The notes: generated by a model from the sequence alone, not told the origin. Positions 1 through 12,849 are shown, counted from the stretch's first letter. The stretch: DNA of 64,000 bases from Panopea generosa (GCA_029582155.1 CM055901.1:6180874-6244873); one strand, 5' to 3'. Numbers and translations: made by a program.

Positions 1-1777
1 AAAGACCCACCTTGGGTATAAAAGACATGGGAGTGTTTTCCATAATTTTTGAAAACACATTCAGATCTTGTAAAATAACTTTCAAATTTAAAATAAAGTC
101 ATGGATTGAAAATTTGAAATTTGTCATGCAACATGGTCTTAATATTACTCAGTTCCCGAAATTTTCAGTATAAAACCTGCCATAAATTTATTACAGAATG
201 CTTTCAACAGACAATCAGTTAGGAGAGAAATTTGAATGTTGGGAGGAGCAAACTAGTCAAGATTTGTCATGTGACCAATGTTTATAAACAAACTGGCATG
301 CTGCAGCTCACTTGGCTATATTTAAGATATAGAAGTTAAATGCAAACTAAAATAAAAATCATGCATGACTTACCAAACTTTTAAATGATTTCTTGTATTA
401 TTAATTTTTCAATCACAAGATGCATGTATATATTACCATATTTAATAGATGGGTATAATTTTTCCTCTATTTTAAAAAAATGGTCCAACTTATGATGTCA
501 CGTGAATGAATCATTTTACATGTGTATTATATCACATCAAACAGAACCGATACTGTTTTAGATTTAAACTATATATAGTGTTTTCACTAGGAATATCATG
601 AATATAATATATATATATATATATGGTTTTTGACAAATGAAAGCTTTTGAAAGTTCGGACTTTTTTCTCAATTTTCTTTAAATTCTCATTTACAATTGAA
701 TTATTCATCATAATTTCTGTTTAAGCGAAGTGTTTTTTCTCCTTCCATATATAACAGTTTGACATCAACCAATTTTAATACTTTTTTTGGTTTTTGAAGT
801 GGCTGCCTTGACATTGTTCCTATTCTCATTTACAGATGATACACACTGTATGATAAAACAAAAACATTAATTGATTACAGTTATCATTAGCACATCATTT
901 CCTACTTTGTATTTAAATAATGATTTGAGGTATTGTGTTAAAAAAAGACACATTTTGATTTTTTTTATTCACATCAACATCCAACACAGTCTTGATTATT
1001 ATTGTAGGTTTTTTGTCTCTATAACATTCCAGTATGAATATTGAGGAAAGCCTTAATTGCAAGTTCTGATTTCCGGGCACTAAAAGTGAAAAAAAATGCT
1101 TTGACAGCACATATTCACATTCTTAATATTTATATCTATGTAATTTTAATTTAACTAAAAAATTTGGTAAATGATTCATACTTGATTTAACTTGAATATA
1201 GGGATATTTGGTATGTCTGTTAGACTGGTTATAATGCTTAAATTGTGTTTTAAAATAAAAAGACACATTCTAATAAACATTAATACATACTTTGATATCA
1301 ATCAACTTTATCATTTATGAGATAATAAACAGTAATTATCAGATAGTGATGATTAATTAAAACCCTGTAGTCCCCTATTATGCAAAAGTGCTATGTAATA
1401 CTGACCCTAGGGTCACATTTCTGTACCAGTTACAATGTAAACATTCTGCATTGTTTTGTTGTCTGTATTTTACTGTTCTATTTAAATACCATAGTATACA
1501 CTCCCACTACATGAAACATGCTCTGTGGAGTACCTCATTTGAATCCGATAATCTGATCGGATGTTGGGGCTTTAAGCCAGTAGAGCAGCTCATGGCCGGG
1601 AACCTTGAAGCAATTCATTCTTTGTAAATAAATTAATAAAGAACTGTAATATACAAAGAAGGGCCTAAGAAACCTGAACGGGTTTATGTAATCATACAGT
1701 CTGGCCTCGACAATTATGTGAACTAATGACCTAACGGGGCTCTTGAAAGAATAATGTTGAAACTTTTCTTTCTTCAG
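1..1777. other. No gene recognised; intron or intergenic, AT-rich
   Basis: I see no convincing coding exon here. An (AT)n microsatellite lies at about 606-625. The last 25 bases are pyrimidine-rich and form the splice acceptor of the HECT exon that follows, so at least the right part is probably intron of that gene. Confidence 0.5.
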
Positions 1778-2034
1778 GTGGTCGACGTGGAGATGTGACC
1801 CTCAACAAAGTCCTAAAGTTCACAACTGGTGCAGAAGAAGAGCCTGTGTTAGGATTTCAAATGAATCCATCAATTCAATTTATGAAGAGTATGTCTTTCT
1901 TGCCTACTGCGAACACGTGCATCAATAGACTGAATTTGTCAATACCGAGTGCAGATATGGCAATACCAGCAGATGACATCTTATTTAATCTTTTTGATTA
2001 TGCTTTTTTGAATGCATTTTTTGGCTTGCAATAG
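1778..2034 (+). CDS. Last exon of a G2E3-like HECT E3 ubiquitin ligase (partial)
   Basis: The exon starts after a strong acceptor (pyrimidine tract ending TTCTTTCTTCAG) and runs in one frame to TAG at 2032-2034. It encodes about 85 residues that read like the end of a HECT C-lobe: RRGDVTL, LKFTTGAEEEPVLGF, then PTANTCINRLNLSIP, then a hydrophobic end LFDYAFLNAFFG. The Cys of the ANTC motif is at the position of the HECT catalytic cysteine that carries ubiquitin as a thioester. The closest type known to me is the G2/M phase-specific E3 ligase family, which is expanded in molluscs. The first two bases complete a codon from an earlier exon that I cannot find in the window, so the rest of the gene lies to the left or this is an isolated retained exon. 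No stop or frameshift is seen in it. Confidence 0.75.
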
Positions 2035-3150
2035 TTTTGGATTTATCAATACTGTGAAATCATTCTATTCACTAGGCGCTTGACAACTAAATCCAATACC
2101 TACATATGGGTTTTATTTGTCGTTTCACCTAAACTTAAGACTTCAGACATTGACCATATATTTGGATATTTTACATTTCTAGTGTACCGTAATGTATATG
2201 CTGATCATGGCGGGATCTTTTGTAGCACAAATGAAGTTGGAGGGAAGAAATATTTTAGTGAATTCAAGTACCAGGCAAAATAAAGTTGTCTGATTATTTT
2301 AACATTTTCATTTGGAAAGTGCCACAATTTTTTTTATCTCAACTAGGCCAAAGGAACATTCTGTGTCCTTCATTTACATTTTCGTGTAGACGGGACAGTA
2401 CAGATACTTTTTATCAAAACTTTTATACAGTCATCTTTTAATCATGAGATCTCGGATGGGTTTTTTTATTACCCATAGGGGCAAGTAACAATGGAGTTAT
2501 TGCCCATAAATCATTGAAAAAGTATTCATTTTTAACTTGTATAGATGTCAGAGGTCACTTTTTTTTATCAGATCTCTACTGAGCTTACTTTAGTTTAAGA
2601 AAGAGCATCATTTTGCATCTAATCTTTATTATAATTTGTGTACTTAAAATTATACACAAAATTTGTTGATGCTTTTTATTTATTCCAATCATTATTAGCC
2701 TGTGTGGTTCTGGCTAAGAATAGAATCACTGTCAATCTCTGCAGAGGGGTAGGAATCCTCCGAATGGGTGTCATGTTAATTTTATCATTTGTAATGTTCA
2801 TTATTATAGTTAAATTACCAAACCCTATGTGGTTCCAGGGAGCCATATGAGTGATGGCAAGAATAGGATCATGTGGCTCATGCATGTTGTATGGAGCGAC
2901 AATTTGAGCAATACGATAGAATTTGCGGAAACTCTGCAATTCTGCAGGTATCAAGGTTCTAGGTTCATTTTGCATATTCATTTGTGGATGTGTTTCTTTT
3001 TAATCCATGTTAATTTGTTGTTTTATAGAGTGAACCTGGGATCTTCCTTCCTGTTAGCGTCGAATAACCTATGTGTTGGTCTGCTGTAAAACCCCATTCA
3101 TTTCAAATATTATTTTGAGAGATGTTATAATATGCATTTATTTTTCAATC
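2035..3150. other. No gene recognised downstream of HECT exon
   Basis: Presumably the 3' UTR and intergenic DNA. Open frames at 2080-2283 and 2638-3089 show no recognisable domain and overlap one another on both strands, so I do not call them. Confidence 0.4.
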
Positions 3151-3164
3151 TGTTTGTTATCATG

Positions 3165-4330
3165 GCGCCTGCTTTAGCAAAGCAGACACCTAAGATTACT
3201 TAGTTTTGTCTGCCGCCTGTCCGTCTGTAGTCACATTTCTAAGTTTTTTTAAACTGGGTATTTGGTTGAAACTGCATACATGTTTAAACCAATATTAAAG
3301 CATAATGGGAAGACAAAAAGGGGAAGAACTCTTTATTTTATTTAAGAGTTGTGTCCCTTTTAGTAAAATAGTTGCCACATTTTAAAGTTTTTTTACACCA
3401 ACATTTTTTTCACGGGAAGGATTTGATTAAAACTTCATGAAAATGTTTAAATCAATTAGTTTAATGGGTACTCATTAAGGGGGACAAGTCTATTTGTTAA
3501 GCTTGATTATTCATTGAATAGTAAAGCTATTCCACTCATGTCAGTGACACGCATCATGTTAAGGTTTGCTTGCAAGAGCTTATTTTTTAAGTAACCAAAG
3601 CATTTATTGGATTGAAACTTTACACATGTGTTCCTTATCATATAACCCACTAGGCAGAAAAGTTAAACAACTGTTGCATGATTTAGGGATGAATTATGGC
3701 CCTTTTTGGGTTACGGTTTGCATGTAAGTGCATATTTTCTAAGTAATCAATGCATGTAATGAATTGAAACTTTCCAAAAGTGTTTCACATCATCAAATCT
3801 ACAAAATATATCAAGTTACACAACTCTTGCTTGATTTAGGGTTGAGTTATGGCCCTTTTTGGACTTAGACAATCAGATTACGGTCATGAAAGTGGATATT
3901 TTCTTAGTAACAAATGTATGTATTGGATTGAAACTTTCCATTAGTGTTGTACATTGTCAGACCTACTAAACAGATCAAGTAACCAAACTCTTGCTTGACA
4001 AAGGGGTGGGTTATGGTCCTATTTGAACTTGGAAAATCAGGTTAAGGTTTGAATGCAATTGGAAATTTTCCATATTTTTCTTAGTAACTAATGCATGTTT
4101 TTGATTGAAACTTTCCTCAAGTGTTTCACATCATCACACCTACTTAGCAAATCAAGTTTTTCAACTCCTGCTTGATTTAGGTTGAATAATGTCCTTTTTC
4201 GGACTTAGAAAACGGGTTAAATATGGCATGCAAGTGAATATTAAAGTAACCTGTGCATGTGTTAGATTAAAACTTTTGGTGTACGTACATGATACAGATA
4301 TAATTGTAAATGTCGTCTTGGCAGACGGTG
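3165..4330. repeat. Degenerate tandem repeat, about 165-bp unit
   Basis: Four to five diverged units carry the same landmarks in the same order: 'gcatgtattggattgaaactt', 'catcatacctactagg', 'aactcttgcttgattta' and 'gttatggccctttttgg'. Landmarks recur near 3600, 3760, 3920 and 4100. The block is bounded by 'gcctgctttagcaaagcaga' on the left and 'cgtcttggcagacggtgca' on the right, which reads as an interspersed repeat with a tandem core. No coding potential. Confidence 0.65.
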
Positions 4331-4844
4331 CATTTAAAAATGTTTGTACATGTTTATTGCTTTATTAATTTAAATGAAATTTTCTGAAAATATACCCAAT
4401 GGATTTGACCATCAGACTATAGATTAAAATATGAAATTGACAAACTCTTGTTGACGAAATATCAATTAATGCAGGTGACCGATTATGAAAGTTGAGTAGT
4501 GTATATGCGATATTTCTCTTACAACGTGTCTGAAGTTTTAAGTGGGGGACCATTAATTAATTGAATTTGCTTGTTGAAGTTTATTGTTTATTATTTTTGT
4601 TAAATAGATATATAAAATTAATGTTTTGAAAAGCATTATGTTCTTCAAATTTGCAAAAATAAATTACACAAGAATGTGTTGCTTATAATAAATCCACATC
4701 TCTCTCAACTTGCCTGTGTTATCAGTTATATGATTTTAAGTAGATACATATATCTCTTTAAACAAATATTGTACATGTAAACCTCCACAAATTGCATAAT
4801 ACTTCTACATGTATGCATTACTCAGTTCAAGGCCACATACAGGC

Positions 4845-5045
4845 CTCCTAGTCACCAACCATTCTTGAGAATATTCTTTAGCCTTAATCTTGAAAATCCA
4901 ATTTTTGATTGTGAATATTTCTTAAATTATTTCAGAATCTACATTTTATTATATGTTTTGCATATTAAAGCAATAGCAGCTCTACACACTTAAGTTCGGC
5001 TTAAATACTAAGAATATTCTTAAGAATGGTTGGAGAATACAAGGC
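4845..5045. mobile_element. Small fold-back MITE-like element
   Basis: The left part (about 4852-4895, containing ACCATTCTTGAGAATATTCT) is the near reverse complement of the right part (about 4987-5032, containing AGAATATTCTTAAGAATGGT). The two arms are about 45 bp and enclose roughly 90 bp. No ORF. Boundaries and superfamily are not resolved. Confidence 0.5.
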
Positions 5046-5298
5046 CTTGTCACAATCAGCAATTAGAGATCAAGTTTCTTGTATAGCCCATAAAATTGTC
5101 ATTTTAAGCACACATTTTTAAAGGACAGCACTTTTCATTATTAAAGTTAATAATTATCAGAAAGTCTCTGTACTTTTATAGGTACCCACTTAGACATAAC
5201 TGCGAACCTAATACTGACTGTTTAATTTAAAATCCCACATCTGTTCATTTCATTCAAAGGACATTTTTATCAGTAAAATAAATATTTGACAAAGAAGG

Positions 5299-5545
5299 TC
5301 TCCATAACCGAGTGGTAAACGTCCTGGAATGTCAATCACTGGTCCGTCGCCCACGTTGGTTCAAGTCCTGCATGTGGAAGAAACTTTCATGCTAGATAAC
5401 TCAACAGTTGGCTTTTGAAGGTTATTGCTGGTTCTATTAAGGTGCCCACACAGTCAATGAATTGCATGGAGGCTTTCCTCCACATTATAAACTGGAGTCA
5501 CCATGACCATAGATGTTAGTGTGACATAAATTCATTCAATTAAAC
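5299..5545 (+). mobile_element. tRNA-derived SINE with class-II tRNA-like head
   Basis: The head reads 'ggtctccataaccgagtggt', like the 5' half of a Ser/Leu-type tRNA (A box around CCGAGTGGT). A B box follows (GGTTCAAGTCC, about 5360). The body contains 'catggaggctttcctccaca' and 'gaccatagatgttagtgtga', blocks I recall from a common molluscan SINE family. The tail is short and diverged. This is an old copy with no visible target-site duplication. It is not a functional tRNA, because the acceptor-stem halves do not pair. Confidence 0.65.
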
Positions 5546-5599
5546 ATACTTCACATATTGAGAGTTGTTATATATTAATCACATAACAATCAAATGTAC

Positions 5600-6025
5600 T
5601 GGTAAAGTTCATTTTTATTAAACAACAGCAGCAACATGCCCCTGGTAGCAATCAAATTTGAAAAGGGGCATTAGTTGTAAAACATTTAAAATAGAGTTGT
5701 CAGAATGGACTCATTAGATGATGAAAAACACACACACAAAATTTCATTAAAATTGGAGCACTGCAAGTTATTCAAGTAGCTTATATGCAGAAAAAGTGGA
5801 GCACTGTAAGTTGAGTCAAGTAGCTTACATGCGGAAAAAGTGCAAGTCCGAAAGGTGCATAAGTCGTAAAATATTTAAATAGTTGTCTTTCTATCCAGAA
5901 TGGACTCATTAGATGATGACAAAAACACACACCAAATTTCATTAAATTTAGAGAACAGGAAGTTAGTCAAGTAGCTTACATACAGAGCTTACATGCAAGT
6001 GTGACAGACAGACAAAATTTGATTA
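5600..6025. repeat. Imperfect direct duplication, about 195-bp unit
   Basis: The phrase 'cagaatggactcattagatg' occurs at about 5702 and 5897, each followed by an ACACAC tract, 'aaatttcatta' and 'caagtagctta'. The block ends with 'gtgacagacagacaaaattt', a common end of molluscan dispersed repeats. Non-coding. Confidence 0.6.
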
Positions 6026-6404
6026 TAAACCGTCGTATGATTCATTATTTTATAACGTTTAAATTTTTATGCAATGGCCTGCAGTGAAAACAATTTGTAC
6101 AACTGATTTTTAATTTCCTCTAGCTAGCTCTACGTCACACTTTATGTGGTGTAAATGTGCGTCAAAACTGGCACCATCGCTGTTCCGACAATAGGATTAA
6201 CAGTTATTAAATACCTCAGTACAAATCGTACCGGTAATTTTAATATATAAAATTATAATAAAATTATACATTATTTAAAATTTATTGCCATAAAGACTGA
6301 AATAGTTGTTTTGATTTTTCATGGAGTGATGAAAAACAGTAACTTGTTTAATGTTACAGATGAACCTTTCGGGTTTCATGCACATTAAACAGCTAATGTT
6401 TTTA

Positions 6405-8060
6405 GCTCTACTGGCCAAAGGCCAGAAGTGCTTATGCGATGGCGCGTTGTCCGTTGTCTGTCGTCTGTTAGCAGCACTTTCTCTGAAACCACTTGGCCAA
6501 TTAAACTGAAACTTCACATGCATGTTTCTATTGCATAGGAGACTATACAGAAGATTTTTTTTTTTTCAATCTGAAATTCAAGATGGCCGCCGTTACTAAA
6601 AATAGTCCAAAATCTTCTTCTCATGAACGGTCCAACAGATTTTCAAAATGTTTATGTAGTAATGATGACCAACTGTAGTTTTGTTAGATTTGTTCAAATG
6701 GTGTCCCTAGGGTTAAATATGACCCGCCCCGAGGGTTCAATTAGGGGACACATGTCATTATAATATTTTTTTATTATTTTTTTTAAAATGGAAATGATTT
6801 TGCCTATATCTTCACAGAAGCATTGTTTGGTGAAGGAGGTTCAGATTTGTAAAAATGACTTGGTTCCACTGTCTTAACGGTTCAGGAGGGGCCCCAAAAG
6901 GGTAAAATTTGGGAATTACTAAATTTGTTTTTCTTAAGAACCGGTATGTCAGATTTGTTCATATTTTGCATAAATTATCTCTATGTGTAGGGGTTTGATT
7001 GCAAATAAGAACTTAGGGGCTAAAATTTATAGGAGACCTGTAAGGGGACTTAGAATTTTACATAGGGATACTATGGGAAAACAGAAAATTCGCTTTTTCT
7101 TTCATCTATTCTGAAACCACTTGGCCAATTAAATTGAAACTTTACATGGATATTTCTATTACATAGGAGACTATACAGAAGATTTTCTTTTCAATCTGAA
7201 ATTCAAGATGGCCTCCATAACTAAAAATAATCCAAAACTTAAAAAATCCTCCTCTCATGAACGGCCCAACAGATTTCAAAATGTTTATGTAGTAATGATG
7301 ACTAGCTGTAGTTTTGTTAGATTTCAAATGGTGTCCCTAGGGTTAAAAATGACCCTGCCCCAAGAGTTCAATTAGGGGACACATGTCAATATAATATTTT
7401 TTTATTTTTTTTTTAAATGGAAATGATTTTGCCTATATCTTCACAAAAGCATTATTAGGTGAAGGAGGTTCAGATTTGTAAAAATGACTTGGTTCCTATG
7501 TCTTAAGGGTTCAGGAGGGGCCCCAAAAGGGTACAAATTGGGAATTACTAAGAACCGGTATGTCAGATTTGTACATATTTGATATAAATTATCCCTATGT
7601 GTAGGGTTTGATTGCAGATAAGAATTTAGGGGCTAAATTTTATAGGGGCCCTGTAAGGGGACTTAGAATTTTACATAGGGATACTATGGGAAAACAGAAA
7701 ATTCTCTTTTTTTCATTTATTCTGAAACCACTAGGCCAATTAAACTGAAACTTCACATGGATGTTTCTGTTGCTTAGGAGACTATACCAAAGATTTTTTT
7801 TTCTATCTTAAATTCAAGATGGCCACTGTTACTAAAAATAGTCCAAAACTTAAAAAATCTTGATCTCATTAACAGTCCAACAGATTTTCAAAAAGTTTAT
7901 GTAGTAATGATGACCAACTATAGTTTTGTTACATTTGTTCAAATGGTGTCCCTAGGGTTAAAAATGACCCTGCCCGGATGTTTCTATTGCATAGGAGAAT
8001 TTCAAAAAGTGCTATGGCCACTATGAGTCAGTAGAGCGTCCTCAGGCCCTCTTGTTCTAA
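6405..8060. repeat. Tandem repeat block, about 610-630-bp unit, 2.6 copies
   Basis: The landmark 'ctgaaaccacttggccaatt' appears at 6483, 7111 and 7722, giving periods of 628 and 611 bp. Each unit then runs through 'gactatacagaagatttt', 'attcaagatggcc', 'agtaatgatgacca' and 'ggtgtccctagggttaaa'. The left border 'ctactggccaaaggccagaa' and right border 'cctcaggccctcttgttcta' suggest a single interspersed element whose interior was amplified. No ORF of interest. Confidence 0.8.
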
Positions 8061-9035
8061 CTCAAAATAGCAATTTCAATCCTCAAATGAATATATACAC
8101 TTTACATATTGCATTTAATGCTCTCTTATTACATAATCACCAATTTAATAGCAAAAACAGTAAACAAATTATTAACCCAACTCTGCGCCATAAATTAGAC
8201 AAAACCATCGAGCTTGAAGCTAATCATTAAATGCATATCTACACATCATATGTCAGTTAAGTTGTACAAGTGTAACAGTAATCAGTTGAAAAATATTCAA
8301 AATTGATTACAAAGTGAGAGCCGAGACTGAGCATACATATGGCAGGATAAAATTCTTCCTTTTTAAATCATTCCAGCCTCTTCACTAAGCAGGTGTACAA
8401 CAGAGTACATACTTGAATCTTTCCTACAACTTATCGTCACAATACAATGAGAAGCTAAGCAATAGTATGTGGTCCAGTCAAAAAAGTGTGACATTATAGA
8501 GTATTAATATTCAGGCTTGTCCTGGGCCATTTTAAGGGATAATGGTACCACTACTAACCAATTTCAAAGTTGTGCTTACCACTTTATTTCAATGTCTTGC
8601 CACTATCTAGTAATTTTCAAAAAAATAAATAATTTTAAACTTCACGTAATTGATGAAATAAATTTACTAGATAAGTGATTACTGTATAGAATGAATGAAT
8701 GAATATTGTTTTACAGCGTACCAACACATTATAGGATTGCTGTATAGCATCAATAATAAGTACACAAAATGTTAAATGGACCTCTTGCAACACTATTTCT
8801 TTAAAAGTGGATTTTACCTTGTAATTTCACATAAATTTCATATTAAACATTTTTATAGAGAAAATCGTATGTAAGGACATGGACATATTAAATTATTGTC
8901 AATATTCTCCCAAAACCATATGTTCACCACAGTTGGAAGGGGCATGAAAACAGATTTGTAATAGAAGTTCAAACATGAACTTAAACATATCTCATCAGAA
9001 AATGAAATAAAAGTCAAAAGTTAAAAAATAATAAA
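8061..9035. other. No gene recognised; downstream of integrase pseudogene
   Basis: AT-rich DNA with no clear repeat or ORF. On the minus strand this is the 3' flank of the integrase-like pseudogene and may include its 3' UTR. Confidence 0.4.
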
Positions 9036-9915
9036 TCATCTGTATGTGCTATGTGTTTCTAAAATCCGTACAGCTTTAGTATAAATGTCAATGCCAAAAT
9101 TAGAAGAATTCCAGTTGTAAGGACAATGCAAACCCAGTTGAATTTGGCATTGCTCATTAATTTCGGTTGCCGGAGCAACAAATATTGGTCTTGGGTTCTC
9201 TTCCTCATTATCAAAGTGAACATTGCCTTCAATGCCATAATTTTCAACATCAGTCGCAGGAATATCAACTGGATTATTCACAAGACCTGCAGTACACAAC
9301 CGTATCGGTGATGATCTCACTGTACGTATTCTATGTTTTGCCCATGCATTTTGCCAAATGGTCAGCTTCCTGTTAATTTTAGAAAGGTATACATGATGGA
9401 GGGCATATATGTGTATGTCGTTCATAATGTCCATTATTCCTTGCTCTTCCATGAAATGAAACAGATCATAGTTATAACAAAGAACTCCTTCATATACATC
9501 TTCATAATCTTTCAATTCTTTGATTGTGTGTACTTTTACCAGTAATCATGCTGTTACAGTTTGCGCCCCGAGTACTAATCATGTAGTCTGCTTTTTTGCT
9601 ATTTTCCATCCGTTGATCACTTCGTACCCTTAAGGGTATACCAAACTTGTCGACTCCTTTTAAAAAACAATTCAAAATCGTTTCAGCTCTATTATTATCT
9701 GTGCATTGAAGGAATGTTATGAGGCGGCTAAATCCGTCTATACCTCCGGCTATTATTAAATGCCATCTTATCAATTTATGATTTGTATCCACATGCCATA
9801 AATGATTTGGTGTAATGACGTTATATACTCAACGGTGAAGTCGGCCTCTTCTTCGTTCTTTCACACCGATTTCATCTAAACGGTGTAGACATTTTCGCAG
9901 GTCTGATCTAGGTAC
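9036..9915 (-). pseudogene. Integrase-core (DDE) transposase-like gene, exon 2, broken
   Basis: On the minus strand an acceptor (TTTTAAAATAG) precedes VPRSDLRKCLHRLD, followed by VITPNHLWHVDTNHKLIRW, GGIDGFSR, RVRSDQRMEN, ITGKSTHNQRIERL and YALHHVYLSKINRKL. This is an rve-type catalytic core of a widespread animal integrase family. The Asp of VDTNHK, the Asp of RSDQ and the Glu of QRIERL (about 35 residues further) fit the D,D35E triad. Two lesions are visible. A TGA at 9829-9831 sits where an Arg codon is expected just before VYNV; it is a plausible CpG transition of CGA. A roughly 2-base loss right after IERL (about 9500-9510), where the family has IERLWRDVYEG, shifts the frame. Downstream the sequence continues open to a stop at 9036. 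The substitution SDQR for the usual SDxG adds to the signs of decay. Confidence 0.82.
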
Positions 9916-11526
9916 CTATTTTAAAATATAATTATAATACTTAAGTGGTAGACAATCTTTAATTTTATTTCAGAAAATTATATCCACATTAAAGGCCCAT
10001 ATCGAATTTATTTTACCAATACAATTATTACTTAAATCCCTCATTCTCTGTATTAATGCTGTAGGTTATGGCATTTTGAAGTTGATGCAAGCTGATAAGC
10101 CCTCGTTTATAATATCGAAAATTCCCCATCGGCTAAAAATAGCGGAGCTCATTATAATTCTAAATTTCGTGCATGTGTATGCCTCGTCATCAGAAATACA
10201 ACTATAGGCATAACACAATCATTGGAAATAGGAAATGCTTCCATGGGGTAGTTGAATGGCGGTGATAAATAATCCTTATTTCTTCTTGTTTAAAAAAGCA
10301 TTTCCCATATTTTAATGCTCATTTTTTTTATTTGAATGGCATTATTGATGTATTTGGAACATTTTGAAAGCATTGCCATGTTTGAATGTAGAAAAAAATT
10401 GATGCTTGGAAATTGGGGTATGAATATTTTCTATCTGTAGTCTACTTTCACTTTATCAACTGTGTACACACTGAATAGTAAAAAATATATTGGATAAAAC
10501 ATGACCCCTTCTTTTCTAATAATATTTTGGCACTACAGAAGTCAACAAACAATAAAATGTAAGTTTCTCTTCTTTCATTGGGGCTTTCTATGAATGATTT
10601 TAAAAATGTTTTATTCACTAGGCTATAGAATATAGAAATAAGAAGGAAAAATCAATGGTGGGCTTATACCTATAACAGTGATAGTAAATAAAACATGCTA
10701 GTACTATAAAATGTATAGCAATACATATCGGGAGATACTCAAAGTCGATCTGGGCCTTTAAAGTTTACCTTATTTTAGATTTTATTTATTTTAGAAAATT
10801 CATCCGATTGTACAGTAATATATTACAGTACCTCCCTATAATTGTACTATTTTATTGAATACGGTTTAAAGTCCCATTAGCCCACACTTATGTTCATTTA
10901 GGAATTGTTTGTTTTTCAAGGTCTCCTCAACAAAAAAAAAGTATGAGACCTGAAATAAAACATTCACACCAGGTGACCTGTTGGAAGACCATTTGCAGAT
11001 GTTCTATTTGTTCAACCATCAAGCCACGATAAAATTATGTAACCCATGATTGAGTTGCCTGTGTACCACAAAGGGAAGCCATAATATTCTAATTATTAAT
11101 TTGGATTATTATATATAACCTTACCATATAATATTTACTGGTTGCCTGATAGTTCGACTTATAATGGTGCTATATATTATAAGTAATAATCGAACCCTGG
11201 ATTCACAGCCGTTTGAAATACCACTAAGCCATTCTTCCGTTCTCTAAAGTGAGAAAGAGGCAAGATATGTGAAAGGCTTGAAATTGTAACCCAAGGCCAG
11301 TATAAACTACTAGATAAACAAGAGGGCCAACTTAATTTGCTCACCTGATGGAAATGGCATGATATTTGCAGAAATTGTTTTATTTTTATGCCACTACGGC
11401 ATAGAGATGTCTAGGGTTCTTTTACATCTAAAAAACTAATTGGGCGAAGTACTGTAGTGCTCATTTACAAATTATAAATTGAGCAATACCCCTGATAAGT
11501 TTTTTTCAAATTGTATGGCAACTCAC
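9916..11526 (-). other. Intron of the integrase-like pseudogene
   Basis: The donor is GTGAGT (minus strand, 11526-11521) and the acceptor is AATAG at 9916. The exon phases are 0 on both sides and the joined protein, MNIK then VPRSDL, is collinear with the family. The intron is about 1.6 kb and AT-rich. Around 11320-11345 it holds a fragment 'caagagggccaacttaattt' plus 'gctcacctg', typical of a dispersed molluscan repeat. No other gene is seen. Confidence 0.7.
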
Positions 11527-12048
11527 CTTAATATTCATTTGAAATAAAAGCTGCCTTATCATTGCTTCACCACAATGTGGAAAATCTTCAACGGTTTCCT
11601 TGACAATGGAATCGAGCTGTTCATCAAAATCAGTAAAGTTAAATTTACTTAAATTAAAATGTCTCATTCTTCGATATATCGTACTCTCTGAAACTGACAA
11701 CATTTTACATATATCTGAAACAGTGAAACATGCTTCGATAAGGGTTTCAAGAATTTCCTTTGGTATTTCAAACTGCCGCTTTCCATCGAATCCTGGCTTA
11801 AAATGTCCATACTGAATACACTCGGTAAGCAATTTCATCATTTCGGCCCGATCAGTTATTCCTAAACACTGCATGTCATACAATGAAAGTTTGCATATAA
11901 TATCCGGGGATATTTTTCTTTCTCGAAGGTTGGAATGAGCGTGTCTAAGTCCGTTTTCGAAAGAATTTCTTCCATCTCTCCGATTCATGCAGGGCTCCAT
12001 TGACCAGTGATTACATACTAACGTGACTGCTAAAATCGTCCACAGCAT
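11527..12048 (-). pseudogene. Integrase-core transposase-like gene, exon 1 (HTH region)
   Basis: Open from 12048 to the donor at 11526. It encodes about 174 residues ending ETVEDFPHCGEAMIRQLLFQ then MNIK, which precedes the catalytic core in this integrase family. A helix-turn-helix-like stretch, FTVSDICKMLSVSESTIYRR, fits a DNA-binding role. The upstream part has Cys and His residues without a clear zinc-finger pattern. The first Met I can use is at 12048; an earlier exon is possible. The exon itself is undamaged, but exon 2 has a stop and a frameshift, so the locus is a pseudogene. Confidence 0.75.
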
Positions 12049-12094
12049 ATAATAATAACTGAATTGTCTACAGGATATAATGTTAATGTGTGAC

Positions 12095-12520
12095 TACATA
12101 ACATAATGAAGAAACTACATAATATAATGATAAAAGCACATCATATAATGACAAATCTACATCATATAACAACAAGTCTACATAACATAATGAAGAAACT
12201 ACATAATATAATGATTAATGTACATCATATAATGACAAATCTACATAATATAAAGATAAAACTACATAACATAATAAAGAATGCACAGCATATAATGATT
12301 AAAGCACATAATATAACGAAAAAGGCACATCATATAATGACACATCTACATAATATAATGGTTAATGTACATGATATAATATGGAATGTACATCATATAA
12401 TGGAGTTATGGACAATCCGGCCCCACGCAAATCCGGCCCCGCTACCAATCCGGTCCCTAGACAAAACGTCCTTGGTTAATCTGGCCCCATTTAGCATGGT
12501 CAATCCGGCCCCACTTTTAT
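12095..12520. mobile_element. Minisatellite-cored element with inverted-repeat end (right half)
   Basis: The core is a degenerate array of 21-24-bp units of the form 'acatcatataatgacaaatct' and 'acataatataatgaagaaac'. It is followed at about 12410-12520 by several 'aatccggcccca' motifs ending CCATTTAGCATGGTCAATCC GGCCCCACTTTT. The reverse complement of this end is found as the left end of the second array at 47.16 kb. The element thus appears to have the layout inverted repeat, minisatellite core, inverted repeat, with this copy showing core plus right end. The open frame across the array (12106-12534) is a product of the repeat period, not a protein gene. Confidence 0.65.
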
Positions 12521-12849
12521 TTTATAAATTATAGCATTTATTTTTTGGTATTTCTAATTAAAAAGTAATATACTGAATAGTTATTAAATAATTTGAAATG
12601 CACATAATAAATACTGCGCGATTGTTATTGAAAAAATGACTGGTAACGGGAATTACATAGTACACATATAATAATCAATGATTGTTAATGAAAGTACCTG
12701 TTTTGGGGGATTAAATTGGACAAAACACACTTATGATTTATAATTCAATTTAATAAGAACAGAACAGAAATACATTTTATTTGACATACATGATAGTACA
12801 TAGTCATACAACAATAAATTTACAAATAGTATGTCACATATTCAACACA

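Noticed and set aside
2676-2981. 101-codon minus-strand frame
   Set aside because: No recognisable motif, overlaps open frames on the other strand, and there is no splice or start evidence.
12106-12534. 142-codon open frame rich in His, Met, Lys and Asn
   Set aside because: It is the translation of the 21-24-bp minisatellite. The same pseudo-protein appears at 47140-47712 and on the opposite strand, so it reflects the repeat period.
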